From Stanieria sp964562685 (GTDB taxonomy: Bacteria > Cyanobacteriota > Cyanobacteriia > Cyanobacteriales > Xenococcaceae), in the NCBI GenBank assembly GCA_964562685.1, contig CAZLUP010000011.1:26747-90746 (forward strand): DNA of 64,000 bases, read 5' to 3'. Shown here one piece after another: positions 27,512 through 36,401 of this stretch (positions are counted from its first letter, which is position 1; every line of letters starts with the position of its first letter). The notes under the pieces are model-generated. The model had not been told where the DNA came from. It ran no database searches and was given only the letters and a program-made list of their open reading frames with translations. The position numbers were made by a program, and so were the translations under genes.

Positions 27512-27687
27512 AAAAGTTGACTCCTATTATCTATAATTTCAAATTTAAAGCGTAGTCATTATGAATACGTTTAATCTAACAAAAAAAATTTTGATTAACT
27601 TTTATGACAAAAAGATGAAGTCTGCATAAATTCTTCAGTTATTTGCAAAGTAATTAGTGTAAATAAATTAAGCAAGTATTTATTAAA

Positions 27688-27734
27688 ACTAACTATTTAG
27701 ATTTATTGACGATCTAAATAGTTAGTCTTTTTTT
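27688..27734 (+). terminator. Strong orphan intrinsic terminator upstream of the porin
   Basis: A perfect 15-bp stem, ACTAACTATTTAGAT (27688-27702) with ATCTAAATAGTTAGT (27712-27726), and a C followed by seven T (27728-27734). No plus-strand gene ends nearby: the region lies between two divergent genes. It must end either a small RNA or an abortive porin leader. A smaller stem TGAAG/CTTCA lies about 70 bases upstream. Confidence 0.85.
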
Positions 27735-27836
27735 CGTTTTAAATAACTATCAGTTGCATTAAAAAATTAAATCAGAAAGAAAATAACTTCTGAGCTATTG
27801 GGCATGGCTTAACTAATTGGTGGATGAGGAAAAAAT

Positions 27837-30059
27837 ATGAGCGATAAATTGCCTTTACTGATTGGATTATTTGTACTACTTTTAGAGCCAACAGTCGTAC
27901 AAGCACAAACTAAAAATCAACAATTTACAAACAAAGATAATAATTACAGCCTTAATTATAATTTTACTAAGTTTAAAATACCAAAGCAAAGTCAATTTGA
28001 TGAGGCAAAAGACTTTTCCGTAACTAATCAATTTCATTTGAATAGTCTGCGTCTTTCTCAGACAGCCAATCAATCAAAATCAACTCATAATTTTGCAACA
28101 ATTGCTCAATTACCAACTAAAAAAGCAATTACAACGTCTGAAAAAAATACAATACAACCTCCAACTTTAGCAGAAGCAGAGTTTCTTAAATATCAAACTA
28201 CCAGTGAATCTCTTGATAGTGTTATCACCCCTGAGAATTCCCTTAGCCAAGTAAATGATGTTTCCCAATTACGAGATGTTCAACCAGGAGACTGGGCTTA
28301 TGAAGCCTTGCGGGGATTAGTAGAAAGATATGGTTGTATTGCCGGTTATCCCAATCAAACTTATCGTGGAACACAAGCTTTATCGCGTTATGAATTTGCA
28401 GCAGGATTAAATTCTTGTTTACAACAAATTGAAAGATTAATTGCTTCTTCCGAAGCAGTTGTACAAGAAGATCTCGCGACTATTAAAAGATTAACAGAAG
28501 AATTTGAAGCAGAATTAGCTACGATTGGTGGAAGAGTAGATGAATTAGAAAATCGGGTTGCTTTTTTAGAAGACCACCAATTTTCCACCACGACCATTTT
28601 AAATGGAGAAGTAATTTTTGCAGTAGCTGATGCTTTTGGTGGCAATCCGCCTGGAGGATGTAGTATCTTACCAGATATTCCTGATGCTGCTTTAGGAGAT
28701 GAAGTTGATTGTGTAAATAGAGGAGAACCAGAAACCAATACAGTTTTTACTCATTTGACCCGATTAGGATTACAAACCTCTTTTACAGGACAAGACCGTT
28801 TACGGATGTATTTAACCACAGGAAATTTTAGCGACGGTGGTTTTACTAATCCTGAATCGCTTAATACCTATATGGCTCGCTTAGGTTATCAAGCAGATTA
28901 TAACAACGAGATCAATTTGGATATTTTAGAATATCGTCTACCTGCGTTTAATGACAAAGTTGTTTTCTATGCTTCTACGTTTGGTTTTGCTTTAAGTAAT
29001 GTTCTGACTGCTAACTCTCCTTACTTTGATATTGGTAGAGGTGCAGTTTCTCGTTTTGGACAACTCAATCCAATCTTGAGAATTGGTGGGGCAATGGATG
29101 CAGGAGTAGGATTGGATTGGGCGATCGCAGAGCCTGTTCGTTTTCAAGTTGCTTATGGGACAAGAGATAGTGGCGATCCTCAAGGAGGTTTCTTCGGGGC
29201 AGATTACAGTGCGTTAGGAGCGCAGTTTTTGGTACAACCTACGGACAATATTGTGGCTGGAATTAATTATGTTAATGCTTATTCTAGTGACGGTAGCTTA
29301 GGAACATTTACAGGTTCTGTTAATGCAGAAACAGGCGGATTGTGGTCTGATGCTTCTGTTCCGGCACCGCGAGGCGTAACGGGTTCTGGTTTTGAAGATT
29401 GTTGTCGATTTTTTTTAGGAGATCAACCCGCTCAAATCAATGCTGTTGGGGGTAGTTTTCAATGGAATGTGACGGAAAAACTGAATTTTGCTGCTTGGGG
29501 TGGTTACACTTTTGCTAATTTCCTCAATGAATTGCCTGATTTTCCTGAGACTGAGGTTGATGGTACACCGCCTGAAGACGGAATTGGAGCTTCTGCTAAT
29601 AAAAAACCTTTTGCTAATACTGCAACTTTTACACTTTCTCTAGGTCTAAGCGATCCTTTTGGTCGAGAAGGAGATTTGTTTGGTTTTATTTTTGGAATGC
29701 CACCTAAGTTAGTTGATGCTGGGCCTGAAACAGCGGGTACTCCTGTACCTTTCTTTGAACAGGTTATCAATAACGAAGACGAAACCGTAGTTACTGATAA
29801 TAATCCCAATTTAGATACTGTTGGAGAAGTAATTGCAGCAGGAGGAGATGCATCTGGATTAGTTCAACAAGGACAATTACCAAGAAGAGTAGGACAAAAA
29901 GATGAAGCAACTTCGTTACACTTTGAATTTTTCTATCGGTTTAAAGTTAATGACAACATTTCGATTACGCCAGGATTTTATTTTGTAACTAATCCAGGGC
30001 ATATTGAAGATAATGAAACTCTTTATGTTGGTACAATCCGTACTACTTTCCGTTTTTAA
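27837..30059 (+). CDS. SLH-domain iron-uptake porin (OprB-type barrel)
   Basis: A 740-residue outer-membrane protein. A signal peptide (residues 1-24, LLIGLFVLLLEPTVVQAQ) is followed by about 110 polar low-complexity residues, one SLH domain (LRDVQPGDWAYEALRGLVER, then GYPNQTYRGTQALSRYEFAA) that anchors to cell-wall polymer, a coiled coil (about 215-240, VDELENRVAFLEDH) and a beta-barrel of alternating strands ending in TTFRF with the terminal Phe expected of outer-membrane barrels. This is the Slr1841/SomA-like cyanobacterial porin family, implicated in iron and small-solute uptake. The low-complexity spacer between signal peptide and SLH is longer than usual. A strong terminator-like hairpin sits 103 bp before the start. 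Confidence 0.9.
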   Translation: MSDKLPLLIGLFVLLLEPTVVQAQTKNQQFTNKDNNYSLNYNFTKFKIPKQSQFDEAKDFSVTNQFHLNSLRLSQTANQSKSTHNFATIAQLPTKKAITTSEKNTIQPPTLAEAEFLKYQTTSESLDSVITPENSLSQVNDVSQLRDVQPGDWAYEALRGLVERYGCIAGYPNQTYRGTQALSRYEFAAGLNSCLQQIERLIASSEAVVQEDLATIKRLTEEFEAELATIGGRVDELENRVAFLEDHQFSTTTILNGEVIFAVADAFGGNPPGGCSILPDIPDAALGDEVDCVNRGEPETNTVFTHLTRLGLQTSFTGQDRLRMYLTTGNFSDGGFTNPESLNTYMARLGYQADYNNEINLDILEYRLPAFNDKVVFYASTFGFALSNVLTANSPYFDIGRGAVSRFGQLNPILRIGGAMDAGVGLDWAIAEPVRFQVAYGTRDSGDPQGGFFGADYSALGAQFLVQPTDNIVAGINYVNAYSSDGSLGTFTGSVNAETGGLWSDASVPAPRGVTGSGFEDCCRFFLGDQPAQINAVGGSFQWNVTEKLNFAAWGGYTFANFLNELPDFPETEVDGTPPEDGIGASANKKPFANTATFTLSLGLSDPFGREGDLFGFIFGMPPKLVDAGPETAGTPVPFFEQVINNEDETVVTDNNPNLDTVGEVIAAGGDASGLVQQGQLPRRVGQKDEATSLHFEFFYRFKVNDNISITPGFYFVTNPGHIEDNETLYVGTIRTTFRF

Positions 30060-30095
30060 CTAATTGTTGTCTCAGCCAAGATAGATCAAATAGAG

Positions 30096-30124
30096 GTAAG
30101 GGTTTGGCATTGCCTAACCTTTAC
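30096..30124. repeat. 29-bp imperfect palindrome at converging gene ends
   Basis: GTAAGGGTTTGGCA (30096-30109) pairs imperfectly with TGCCTAACCTTTAC around one base. Length and sequence match the 21581-21609 palindrome, so it is a diverged copy. It sits between the porin and the convergent birA gene. Confidence 0.7.
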
Positions 30125-30136
30125 AATTTATCTGTG

Positions 30137-30931
30137 TTATTTTAGATAACCTAAACTAATTTGACCTGGCGACAAACAGACTTCTGTAGCTGCGCCAGGT
30201 GATTTTATGCGAACACACAACTCTCCTTGAGCTGTTACTCCTGTAATAATTCCTGTACTACCATTGAGAGTAACGGATTGTCCTAGATTGGCAAATATTG
30301 CGAGATAATCTTTTAAAAGTTGTTCTCGATCTGTTGTTAAATAATGTTGATAACCTAAAATAATTCCACTAATGGTAATAGCAGTTAATTGTTCTAAAGA
30401 AGTGACTGTAAATTGAGTGTAATTTTGATAGTAATACTGTAAATTAATTCCCAGATCAGGAACAGAATTAGCCCAATTAATTCCTACTCCGATTACTAGT
30501 TGAGTAATTCGATCTTGTTGACTGCGAGTTTCTAGTTTAATTCCGCCTAATTTCTTGCTCATTAAAATTAGATCATTGGGCCATTTCAGTAAAATTGGTA
30601 ATTTATAATTTCGTAGTGTAGTACCTATTCCCCAACCAATTACTAAAGTAAGCAAGAAACTGTCATTTATATCTAAATTACAAGCAATTCCTAGAGAAAG
30701 ATATAATCCTCCTTGACTAGAAAGCCATTGTCTTCCCCATTGTCCTTTTCCTGCGGTTTGTTCGAGGGCAAGCACTGCTAGAGGTAATTTTTCTTCTTGT
30801 TCTATTAGTTGCCATAATTTTTGATTAGTTGAAGGGATAGTTTCCCATATTTGTAGAGGAATTTGCTTTAATTTTTCAGAGTTGGGTAGTTTGAGAATGG
30901 CTGATTGATATTTTTGTAAATCGAAGTTCAT
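30137..30931 (-). CDS. birA: Biotin--[acetyl-CoA-carboxylase] ligase
   Basis: A 264-residue class I biotin protein ligase that adenylates biotin and transfers it to the carboxyl carrier subunit AccB. Conserved elements are IWETIPSTNQKLWQLI, the biotinyl-AMP loop EQTAGKGQWGRQWLSSQGGLY (the GRGRxGR-like segment is here GKGQWGRQW), KWPNDL and GGIKLE, followed by GVGINW and the small C-terminal SH3-like domain. No N-terminal HTH is present, so it is not a repressor. I take the start at 30931 rather than the ATG at 30994, because the intervening codons are Asn/Lys-rich and run into the repeat array that begins at 30988. Confidence 0.9.
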   Translation of the reverse strand: MNFDLQKYQSAILKLPNSEKLKQIPLQIWETIPSTNQKLWQLIEQEEKLPLAVLALEQTAGKGQWGRQWLSSQGGLYLSLGIACNLDINDSFLLTLVIGWGIGTTLRNYKLPILLKWPNDLILMSKKLGGIKLETRSQQDRITQLVIGVGINWANSVPDLGINLQYYYQNYTQFTVTSLEQLTAITISGIILGYQHYLTTDREQLLKDYLAIFANLGQSVTLNGSTGIITGVTAQGELCVRIKSPGAATEVCLSPGQISLGYLK

Positions 30932-30987
30932 TGAAATGCAGATGTAGTTATTGTTTGGTTGTGTGTTTTTTTTTGAGTTGTGATAAA

Positions 30988-31030
30988 TGTCCACAGATAA
31001 ACGCTGATAAACGCTGATAAACGCTGATAA
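30988..31030. repeat. Left array of 10-bp units flanking the GxxExxY gene
   Basis: After GTCCACA come three units of GATAAACGCT (the third with one extra A) and a partial fourth. The units are the same family as, and inverted relative to, the array at 31489-31707 on the other side of the gene. Confidence 0.85.
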
Positions 31031-31078
31031 TTGATCGGTATTAATCGATGTTTGTTTAAGGATATTATTGTCAATTTT

Positions 31079-31465
31079 ATGATGGAAACAAATAAAACTA
31101 AATTTGATTTTCTGACTCAGAAAATAATTGGCTGTGCTTTTGAAGTTAGTAACACTTTGGGCTGTGGTTTTTTAGAAAAAGTTTATGAAAGAGCTTTGAT
31201 CCAAGAATTAAAATTTGCTGGGTTAAATGTTAAAGCTCAATATCCTATATCTGTTTATTATAAAGGAACAATTGTTGGTAACTTTTATGCTGATATTTTA
31301 GTTGAAAAATTTATTTTGGTGGAATTAAAAGCCTTAAACTATTTAGACAATCATCATCAAGCTCAGTGTCTCAACTATCTTAAAGCTAGTAACTTAAATT
31401 TGTGCTTATTAATTAATTTTGGTAAACCAAAAGTTGAAATCAAAAGAATTATCCGAAATGCTTAA
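31079..31465 (+). CDS. GxxExxY family protein (PD-(D/E)XK-like)
   Basis: A 128-residue protein with the family signature GFLEKVYE (Gly, Glu and Tyr in GxxExxY spacing) near residue 30 and, downstream, YADILVEKFILVELKAL, whose Asp...Glu-x-Lys spacing is the core of a PD-(D/E)XK nuclease fold. The family has unknown function and is widespread in environmental bacteria. The frame is open from TTG at 31031, but the ATG at 31079 (or 31082) is the better start; ribosome sites are weak. It sits alone between inverted arrays of 10-bp units, and this unusual setting suggests a mobile or selfish island rather than a housekeeping gene. Confidence 0.87.
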   Translation: MMETNKTKFDFLTQKIIGCAFEVSNTLGCGFLEKVYERALIQELKFAGLNVKAQYPISVYYKGTIVGNFYADILVEKFILVELKALNYLDNHHQAQCLNYLKASNLNLCLLINFGKPKVEIKRIIRNA

Positions 31466-31488
31466 ACTAACTCCATACCACATCAATA

Positions 31489-31707
31489 ACTCTATCTGTG
31501 TTCATCTGTGTTCATCCGTGGACAAACAATCAACGCTCAACTACCAACAAAAAAATAATACCAACCGATAACTCTATCTGTGTTCATCTGTGTTCATCTG
31601 TGTTCATCTGTGTTCATCCGTGGACAAACAATCAACGCTCAACTACCAACAAAAAAATAATACCAACCGATAACTCTATCTGTGTTTATCAGCGTTCATC
31701 CGTGGAC
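31489..31707. repeat. Right repeat array: nested 10-bp and 82/102-bp direct repeats
   Basis: Copy 1 (31489-31570, 82 bp) and copy 2 (31571-31672, 102 bp) are identical except that copy 2 has two extra TCTGTGTTCA decamers. A third, partial copy runs to 31707. Each holds decamers, then CCGTGGAC; copies 1 and 2 also carry a shared AT-rich tail. The third copy mixes the two decamer variants (TGTGTTTATCAGCGTTCATC), linking it to the left array at 30988. Confidence 0.92.
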
Positions 31708-31754
31708 ATATATTAATCATTAACAATCTAGACACACTTCAAAAACACTACTTT

Positions 31755-34700
31755 ATGGCTAACAATTACTTAACCCCAGATCAACAACTTGCTGCTTATT
31801 CGCCTACTAGTGTAGTAGTTACGGCTGGTGCTGGTACGGGTAAAACTCATATGTTAGCAGAAAGGTATTTGTATTATTTAAAAGAAAAAAATGTATCTCC
31901 TTTAGAAATAGTTGCCGTTACCTTTACCGAAAAAGCAGCTAAGGAATTGCGATCACGAATTAGAATTTTAATTAGTCAACAGTTACCTCAACGCACAGAT
32001 ATTTTAGCAGAGCTAGAAGCAGCACCGATTAGTACGATTCATGCTTTAGCTAGTCGAATTTGTGAGGAATATTCGGAAGTAGCAGGTATCCCCGCTGATT
32101 TTACGGTTATTGACGATTTGGAAGGAAAAATCTGGCTTGATGATGCGTTAGAGTCGGCTTTAACCCGTTTACCTGCACAAGTTTATCAGTTGATTCCTTA
32201 TTCTTTAATGTCTAAGCTAATGAGTGGTTTATTAGCAGATCCCTACACGGCGACTAAAGGGTTACGACAAGGTATTCAAGATTGGGATAAATTGATTAGA
32301 TATGCTCGACGGGAAGGTTTAAAAAAATTAGTTAATGATGCAATTTGGACTAAAACTTGGTCAATTTTATCCCAGTATCAAGGAAAAGCAGGAGATAAGT
32401 TAGAAATAATTCGTCAAGAAACTCTAGCTGCTATGACAGAGTTAGAAGATGAAGAGAATATCGATAGAGCGATCGCATTTCTAACTGGAATTAAACTTAA
32501 TGTTGGCAGTCAAAAAAGTTGGCAGGATAACGGTTTTAAACTTGTGAAAGAAGCTTTGACATCCCTACGAGATTTAGTCAAAAAAACTATTCAAGCAGGA
32601 TTAATTACTCTGACTTTAACAGAAGCAGACGAACAATTGAAACAACTGCTTCCTGCTTTAACTGAAGCCTATCAAGATATTACGAATTATCTCGCTAAAC
32701 TGAAACAACAAGCTAGATTTTTAACTTTTAGTGATTTAGAAATTTATGCTATCAAAGCTTTAAGCGATCTGCAAGTACAAGAATATTACCGACAAAGATG
32801 GCAAGTTTTTCTAGTTGATGAGTTTCAAGATACTAATCCCACTCAAGCAGAATTATTGGGAATTTTGACGCAAAACGCTGAACTAACGATTGTGGGTGAT
32901 GTAAAACAGTCGATATATGGATTTAGAAGGGCAGATATTCGAGTATTTAAACAATTTAAACAAAAAATCCTGAATAATAACGGTCAAGAAGTTATCCTCA
33001 GTCAAAGTTTCCGCACCCATCAACCCTTATTGCAACAAATTAATCAAATTTTTGCACCCTTATTAACAGATTTACATCAGGAGTTAAAAAGTGACCGTTT
33101 TTTAGAGGCAGAGGTGCAGGGGTGTGAGGGAGAAAAATATATTCAGGTTTTTGCTGTAGAAAAACATCCTGATAGTAATAAAAGTCAACGTCAACGGGTA
33201 GAAGCGCATCATCTTGCCCAACAAATTAAACAAATGTTGGATCAGAAAATTCCTGTTTATGATAAGCAAACCCAACAATTACGTCCCATTCAACCCCAAG
33301 ATATTGCCATCTTAACTCGGACTTGGTCGCCCCTAGAATATTACGAAGAAGCTTTAGCAGCAGCAAAAATTCCAGTTGCACCTTCAGGAGGTGGTAATTT
33401 ACTTGCTACTAGAGAAGCTAAAGATACGTGGGCTTTATTACGTTTTTTAGCCGAACCGCAAGATAATATTGCTTTGATCGCAGTTTTAAGAAGTCCTTTT
33501 TTTGCTGTTAGCGATCGCATTTTATTTCAACTGGGCATAGCAAGAGAAGATAAAATTGATTGGTGGAAAACAATTTGCTCTACACCGATACCAGAATTAG
33601 AACATCCTGTTAAGGTGCTTTCCCAACTACTACAACAACGTTATCAAGAAGCACCCTCGCGTTTAATCCAAATTGCGGATCGTTTGACGGGATATACCGC
33701 AGTTATTGCTAATTTATCAGGTGCAGCGAGGAGACTGGCAGACTGGCAAGGATTTCGGGAATTAGTCGCCCAATTGGAACAAGGTACAGATGATCTCTTT
33801 GGGGTAGTACGTCGTCTCAAACGTCTTTATGACAGTGAAAGTGAAATTTCTCGCCCTCCTCTAGACGTAGGTAATGCCGTATCTCTGATGACGATCTTTG
33901 CAGCCAAAGGATTAGAATGGTCAGTAGTCGCGATCGCAGATTTAAGTAGGGAACGTCCAAACATTCCTCAAACTATTTATTTTGATTCTCATTGGGGAGT
34001 TGCTTGGCAATGGGAATTGGCTGGAGAAACTCAAACACCAGCCCTTTATACTTATTTAAAATATTTACAACAACAAAGGGAAGAACAAGAAGCACTGCGT
34101 CTTTTGTATGTAGCTTTAACTAGAGCGAGAGATTACCTGTTTTTAAGTGCAACTGAATTAAATAAAGGAGATTTAAATAGATTAAGCCCTGGTTTGGCAG
34201 CAGCCGATCTTTCTATCGAAAATATTGCTTTTACTCCCGAAGCAGCCTTACCGCCCTTATTCTTCGTACAAACCTTCCAGGAAACTTCTCTACCTCCCTT
34301 ATTAATAGACTCGATTGGCTCTGGTATTTTTGAACTACCAGTAACAGCTTTAAGCGAATACAATCGTTGTCCTCTCCGCTTCCAATTTCGTTTTCTGGAA
34401 GGGCATCCAGGAATTGGGGAAGGAATTGCTTACGCCTCGCAAGTAGGGACGCTAGTACATAAAGCTTTAGAACATGAAATCTCTGAAGTAGAGCGTTTAA
34501 TGGCTTTTGCCGATTCTAGTTGGAGTCAAACAGCAGCAGAAGAAGCGATCTCTCTAGCCAGTCGATTTTGGCAACATCCTCAATATCAATCTTTTCAAAC
34601 TACAGCGATAGCTAAAGAAGCAAAAATTAGTTTATCAATTCAACAAATTACTTTTACTGGTGTCATTGATTTAGTGGGAGAGAATTGGGTATTAGATTAC

Positions 34701-34967
34701 AAAAGCGATCGCGAAATTAATCCTCAAGCTCACCGTTTTCAACTTTGGGCTTATGCACAAGCTTTAGAATCTCAACAGGCACATATAGCTTATTTAAGAC
34801 ACGATTATTTGCATAGTTTTTCGCAAACAGAATTGCAACAAATTACAGAAGAAGTAGAAAGTGTAGTCAACGCAATTCATGCAGGTAATTATACTGCTAA
34901 TGCTTCCCAAACAAATTGTCAGATTTGTCCTTACTGTACTCTCTGCGATTTTGCTGATTTAGCTTAA
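31755..34967 (+). CDS. AddA-like UvrD-family helicase-nuclease
   Basis: A 1,070-residue SF1A helicase fused to a nuclease. Helicase motifs: Walker A VTAGAGTGKTHMLAERYL at about 22-39, motif Ia VAVTFTEKAAKELRSRI, motif II FLVDEFQDTNPTQ, motif III VGDVKQSIYGFRRAD, motif V AAKGLEWSVVAIADL and motif VI LRLLYVALTRARDYL. The C-terminal domain is a RecB/AddA-type PD-(D/E)XK nuclease with GVIDLVGENWVLDYKSD and RFQLWAYAQAL. A first Cys (YNRCPLRF) and three near the end (CQICPYCTLC) could form the iron-sulfur staple known from AddB and Cas4. It should resect double-strand breaks. No addB partner is next to it, so it may act alone or with a distant subunit. Confidence 0.9.
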   Translation: MANNYLTPDQQLAAYSPTSVVVTAGAGTGKTHMLAERYLYYLKEKNVSPLEIVAVTFTEKAAKELRSRIRILISQQLPQRTDILAELEAAPISTIHALASRICEEYSEVAGIPADFTVIDDLEGKIWLDDALESALTRLPAQVYQLIPYSLMSKLMSGLLADPYTATKGLRQGIQDWDKLIRYARREGLKKLVNDAIWTKTWSILSQYQGKAGDKLEIIRQETLAAMTELEDEENIDRAIAFLTGIKLNVGSQKSWQDNGFKLVKEALTSLRDLVKKTIQAGLITLTLTEADEQLKQLLPALTEAYQDITNYLAKLKQQARFLTFSDLEIYAIKALSDLQVQEYYRQRWQVFLVDEFQDTNPTQAELLGILTQNAELTIVGDVKQSIYGFRRADIRVFKQFKQKILNNNGQEVILSQSFRTHQPLLQQINQIFAPLLTDLHQELKSDRFLEAEVQGCEGEKYIQVFAVEKHPDSNKSQRQRVEAHHLAQQIKQMLDQKIPVYDKQTQQLRPIQPQDIAILTRTWSPLEYYEEALAAAKIPVAPSGGGNLLATREAKDTWALLRFLAEPQDNIALIAVLRSPFFAVSDRILFQLGIAREDKIDWWKTICSTPIPELEHPVKVLSQLLQQRYQEAPSRLIQIADRLTGYTAVIANLSGAARRLADWQGFRELVAQLEQGTDDLFGVVRRLKRLYDSESEISRPPLDVGNAVSLMTIFAAKGLEWSVVAIADLSRERPNIPQTIYFDSHWGVAWQWELAGETQTPALYTYLKYLQQQREEQEALRLLYVALTRARDYLFLSATELNKGDLNRLSPGLAAADLSIENIAFTPEAALPPLFFVQTFQETSLPPLLIDSIGSGIFELPVTALSEYNRCPLRFQFRFLEGHPGIGEGIAYASQVGTLVHKALEHEISEVERLMAFADSSWSQTAAEEAISLASRFWQHPQYQSFQTTAIAKEAKISLSIQQITFTGVIDLVGENWVLDYKSDREINPQAHRFQLWAYAQALESQQAHIAYLRHDYLHSFSQTELQQITEEVESVVNAIHAGNYTANASQTNCQICPYCTLCDFADLA

Positions 34968-35142
34968 ATTTTTATGGTCAATAATAATAATTAATTATTG
35001 GAAATCCTATGAAATTAGGGTCTTTATTGTTGACTAATCTTGCGATATCTTAGCTTTTCTCTAATACTTATCAAAATCAATGGTAATTTAAAGAGTGATT
35101 TTGGGAAACATATTAATTATCAATCTGAAGTTATGCCAATTA

Positions 35143-36401
35143 ATGTTTAAAGTAGCAATCGGTCACAGTAACGATCCAGATTCACTCGAAGCGATCGCAG
35201 AAGTTTTAGAACAATGTCTGCATTCTTTAGCAGGAGAAATTCCTCAAGCTGGTCTTTTATTTGCTGCGATCGATTTTGAACATAGTCTAATTTTAGAACA
35301 AATTTATCAACAATTTCCTCAACTGGAGTTGATTGGAGGGACAACCGATGGTGAATTATCATCAACACTGGATTTTCAAGAAGATTCTTTGACTTTGATG
35401 CTGTTTTGCTCGGATGAAATTGAAATTCATGCAGGTATCGGAAAAGCAATTTCTCAATCTTCTACAGCAGCCGTGCAGCAAGCTATTAGTCAGGCAAAAG
35501 CTAAAACCAATCAAGATATTAGTTTGTGTATTACTTTGCCAGATGGGTTAACAACTAATGGTGTTTCTTTGATTAAAGCATTAAAACAACAACTAGGAAT
35601 AAAGATTCCTATTGTAGGTGGATTAACCGCAGATCAATGGAGATTTAAACAAACTTATCAATTTTTTGGTCAAAAAGTTTTTACAGATACTATCCCCATT
35701 CTGCTTTTTTCAGGAAAGTTACTAGTTTCTTGTGGAGTCAATAGTGCTTGGAATCCGATTGGTAAAAAGAGTAAAGTTACTAAAGTCAAACAAAATATTG
35801 TTTATGAGGTTGATGGTAAACCAGCCTTAGATTTTTATCAATATTATTTGGGCGATTGCTTTCCTTCTTTAGAATATCCCATTGCAATTTTTGAAGAAAA
35901 CAATCATCAATTTTATTTAAGAGCTCCGAGTAATTATGACACTGATACCAGGAGTATTAGCTTTTTGGCTGATATTCCCGAAGGTGCAACGATTCAACTT
36001 ACAGCAACAAATCGGGATGAAATTCTTATTTCTTCTAAAGCTTCAATTTCTCAAGCTTTAAAAAATTATCCAGGAGTAGAGCCAGTAGCAGCCTTGTTTT
36101 TTTCTTGTGCTGCTCGTAGACAAATTTTAGGTACAAAAGCGCAAGAAGAATATCAAGTTGTCAAAAATTATTTAGGTCGAACCTTTCCTGCTTCTGGATT
36201 TTATACGAATGGCGAGATTGCACCATTAGAAGANNNNNNNNNNNNNNNNNNNNNNNNNNNNNNNNNNNNNNNNNNNNNNNNNNNNNNNNNNNNNNNNNNN
36301 NNNNNNNNNNNNNNNNNNNNNNNNNNNNNNNNNTAGAAGATTACCCAATTACCTTTTTACACCACGAAACCTTTATCACTCTGATTCTAGGGAGAAGATA
36401 A
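35143..36401 (+). CDS. FIST-domain sensory protein, interrupted by assembly gap
   Basis: Before the gap, 35143-36233 encodes FIST_N (FKVAIGHSNDPDSLEAIAEV, then LELIGGTTDGELSS) and much of FIST_C (SFYQYYLG-like segment, FFSCAARRQILG, PASGFYTNGEIAPL). After the N run the downstream sequence, read in the frame ending at 36399-36401, gives EDYPITFLHHETFITLIL then a stop, which is the normal FIST_C ending. The gene is therefore probably intact in the organism, with an unknown length missing (frames differ by the gap size). FIST proteins are small-ligand sensors linked to histidine kinases or c-di-GMP enzymes. The stop codon abuts the kinase ATG at 36402, so the pair is an operon. I chose the ATG at 35143; an upstream TTG at 35095 gives an unlikely leader. 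Confidence 0.85.
36234..36333. other. Assembly gap of 100 N
   Basis: Exactly 100 undetermined bases, the conventional placeholder for a gap of unknown size. It lies inside the FIST gene. Confidence 0.99.

Noticed and set aside
31489..31707. Possible CRISPR array
   Set aside because: Units are tandem decamers and two large direct repeats without unique spacers; no cas gene is nearby.
31498..31716. A 72-codon plus-strand open frame within the repeat array
   Set aside because: Its protein is a direct translation of the repeated decamers and 82/102-bp block, with internal self-repetition and no ribosome site.
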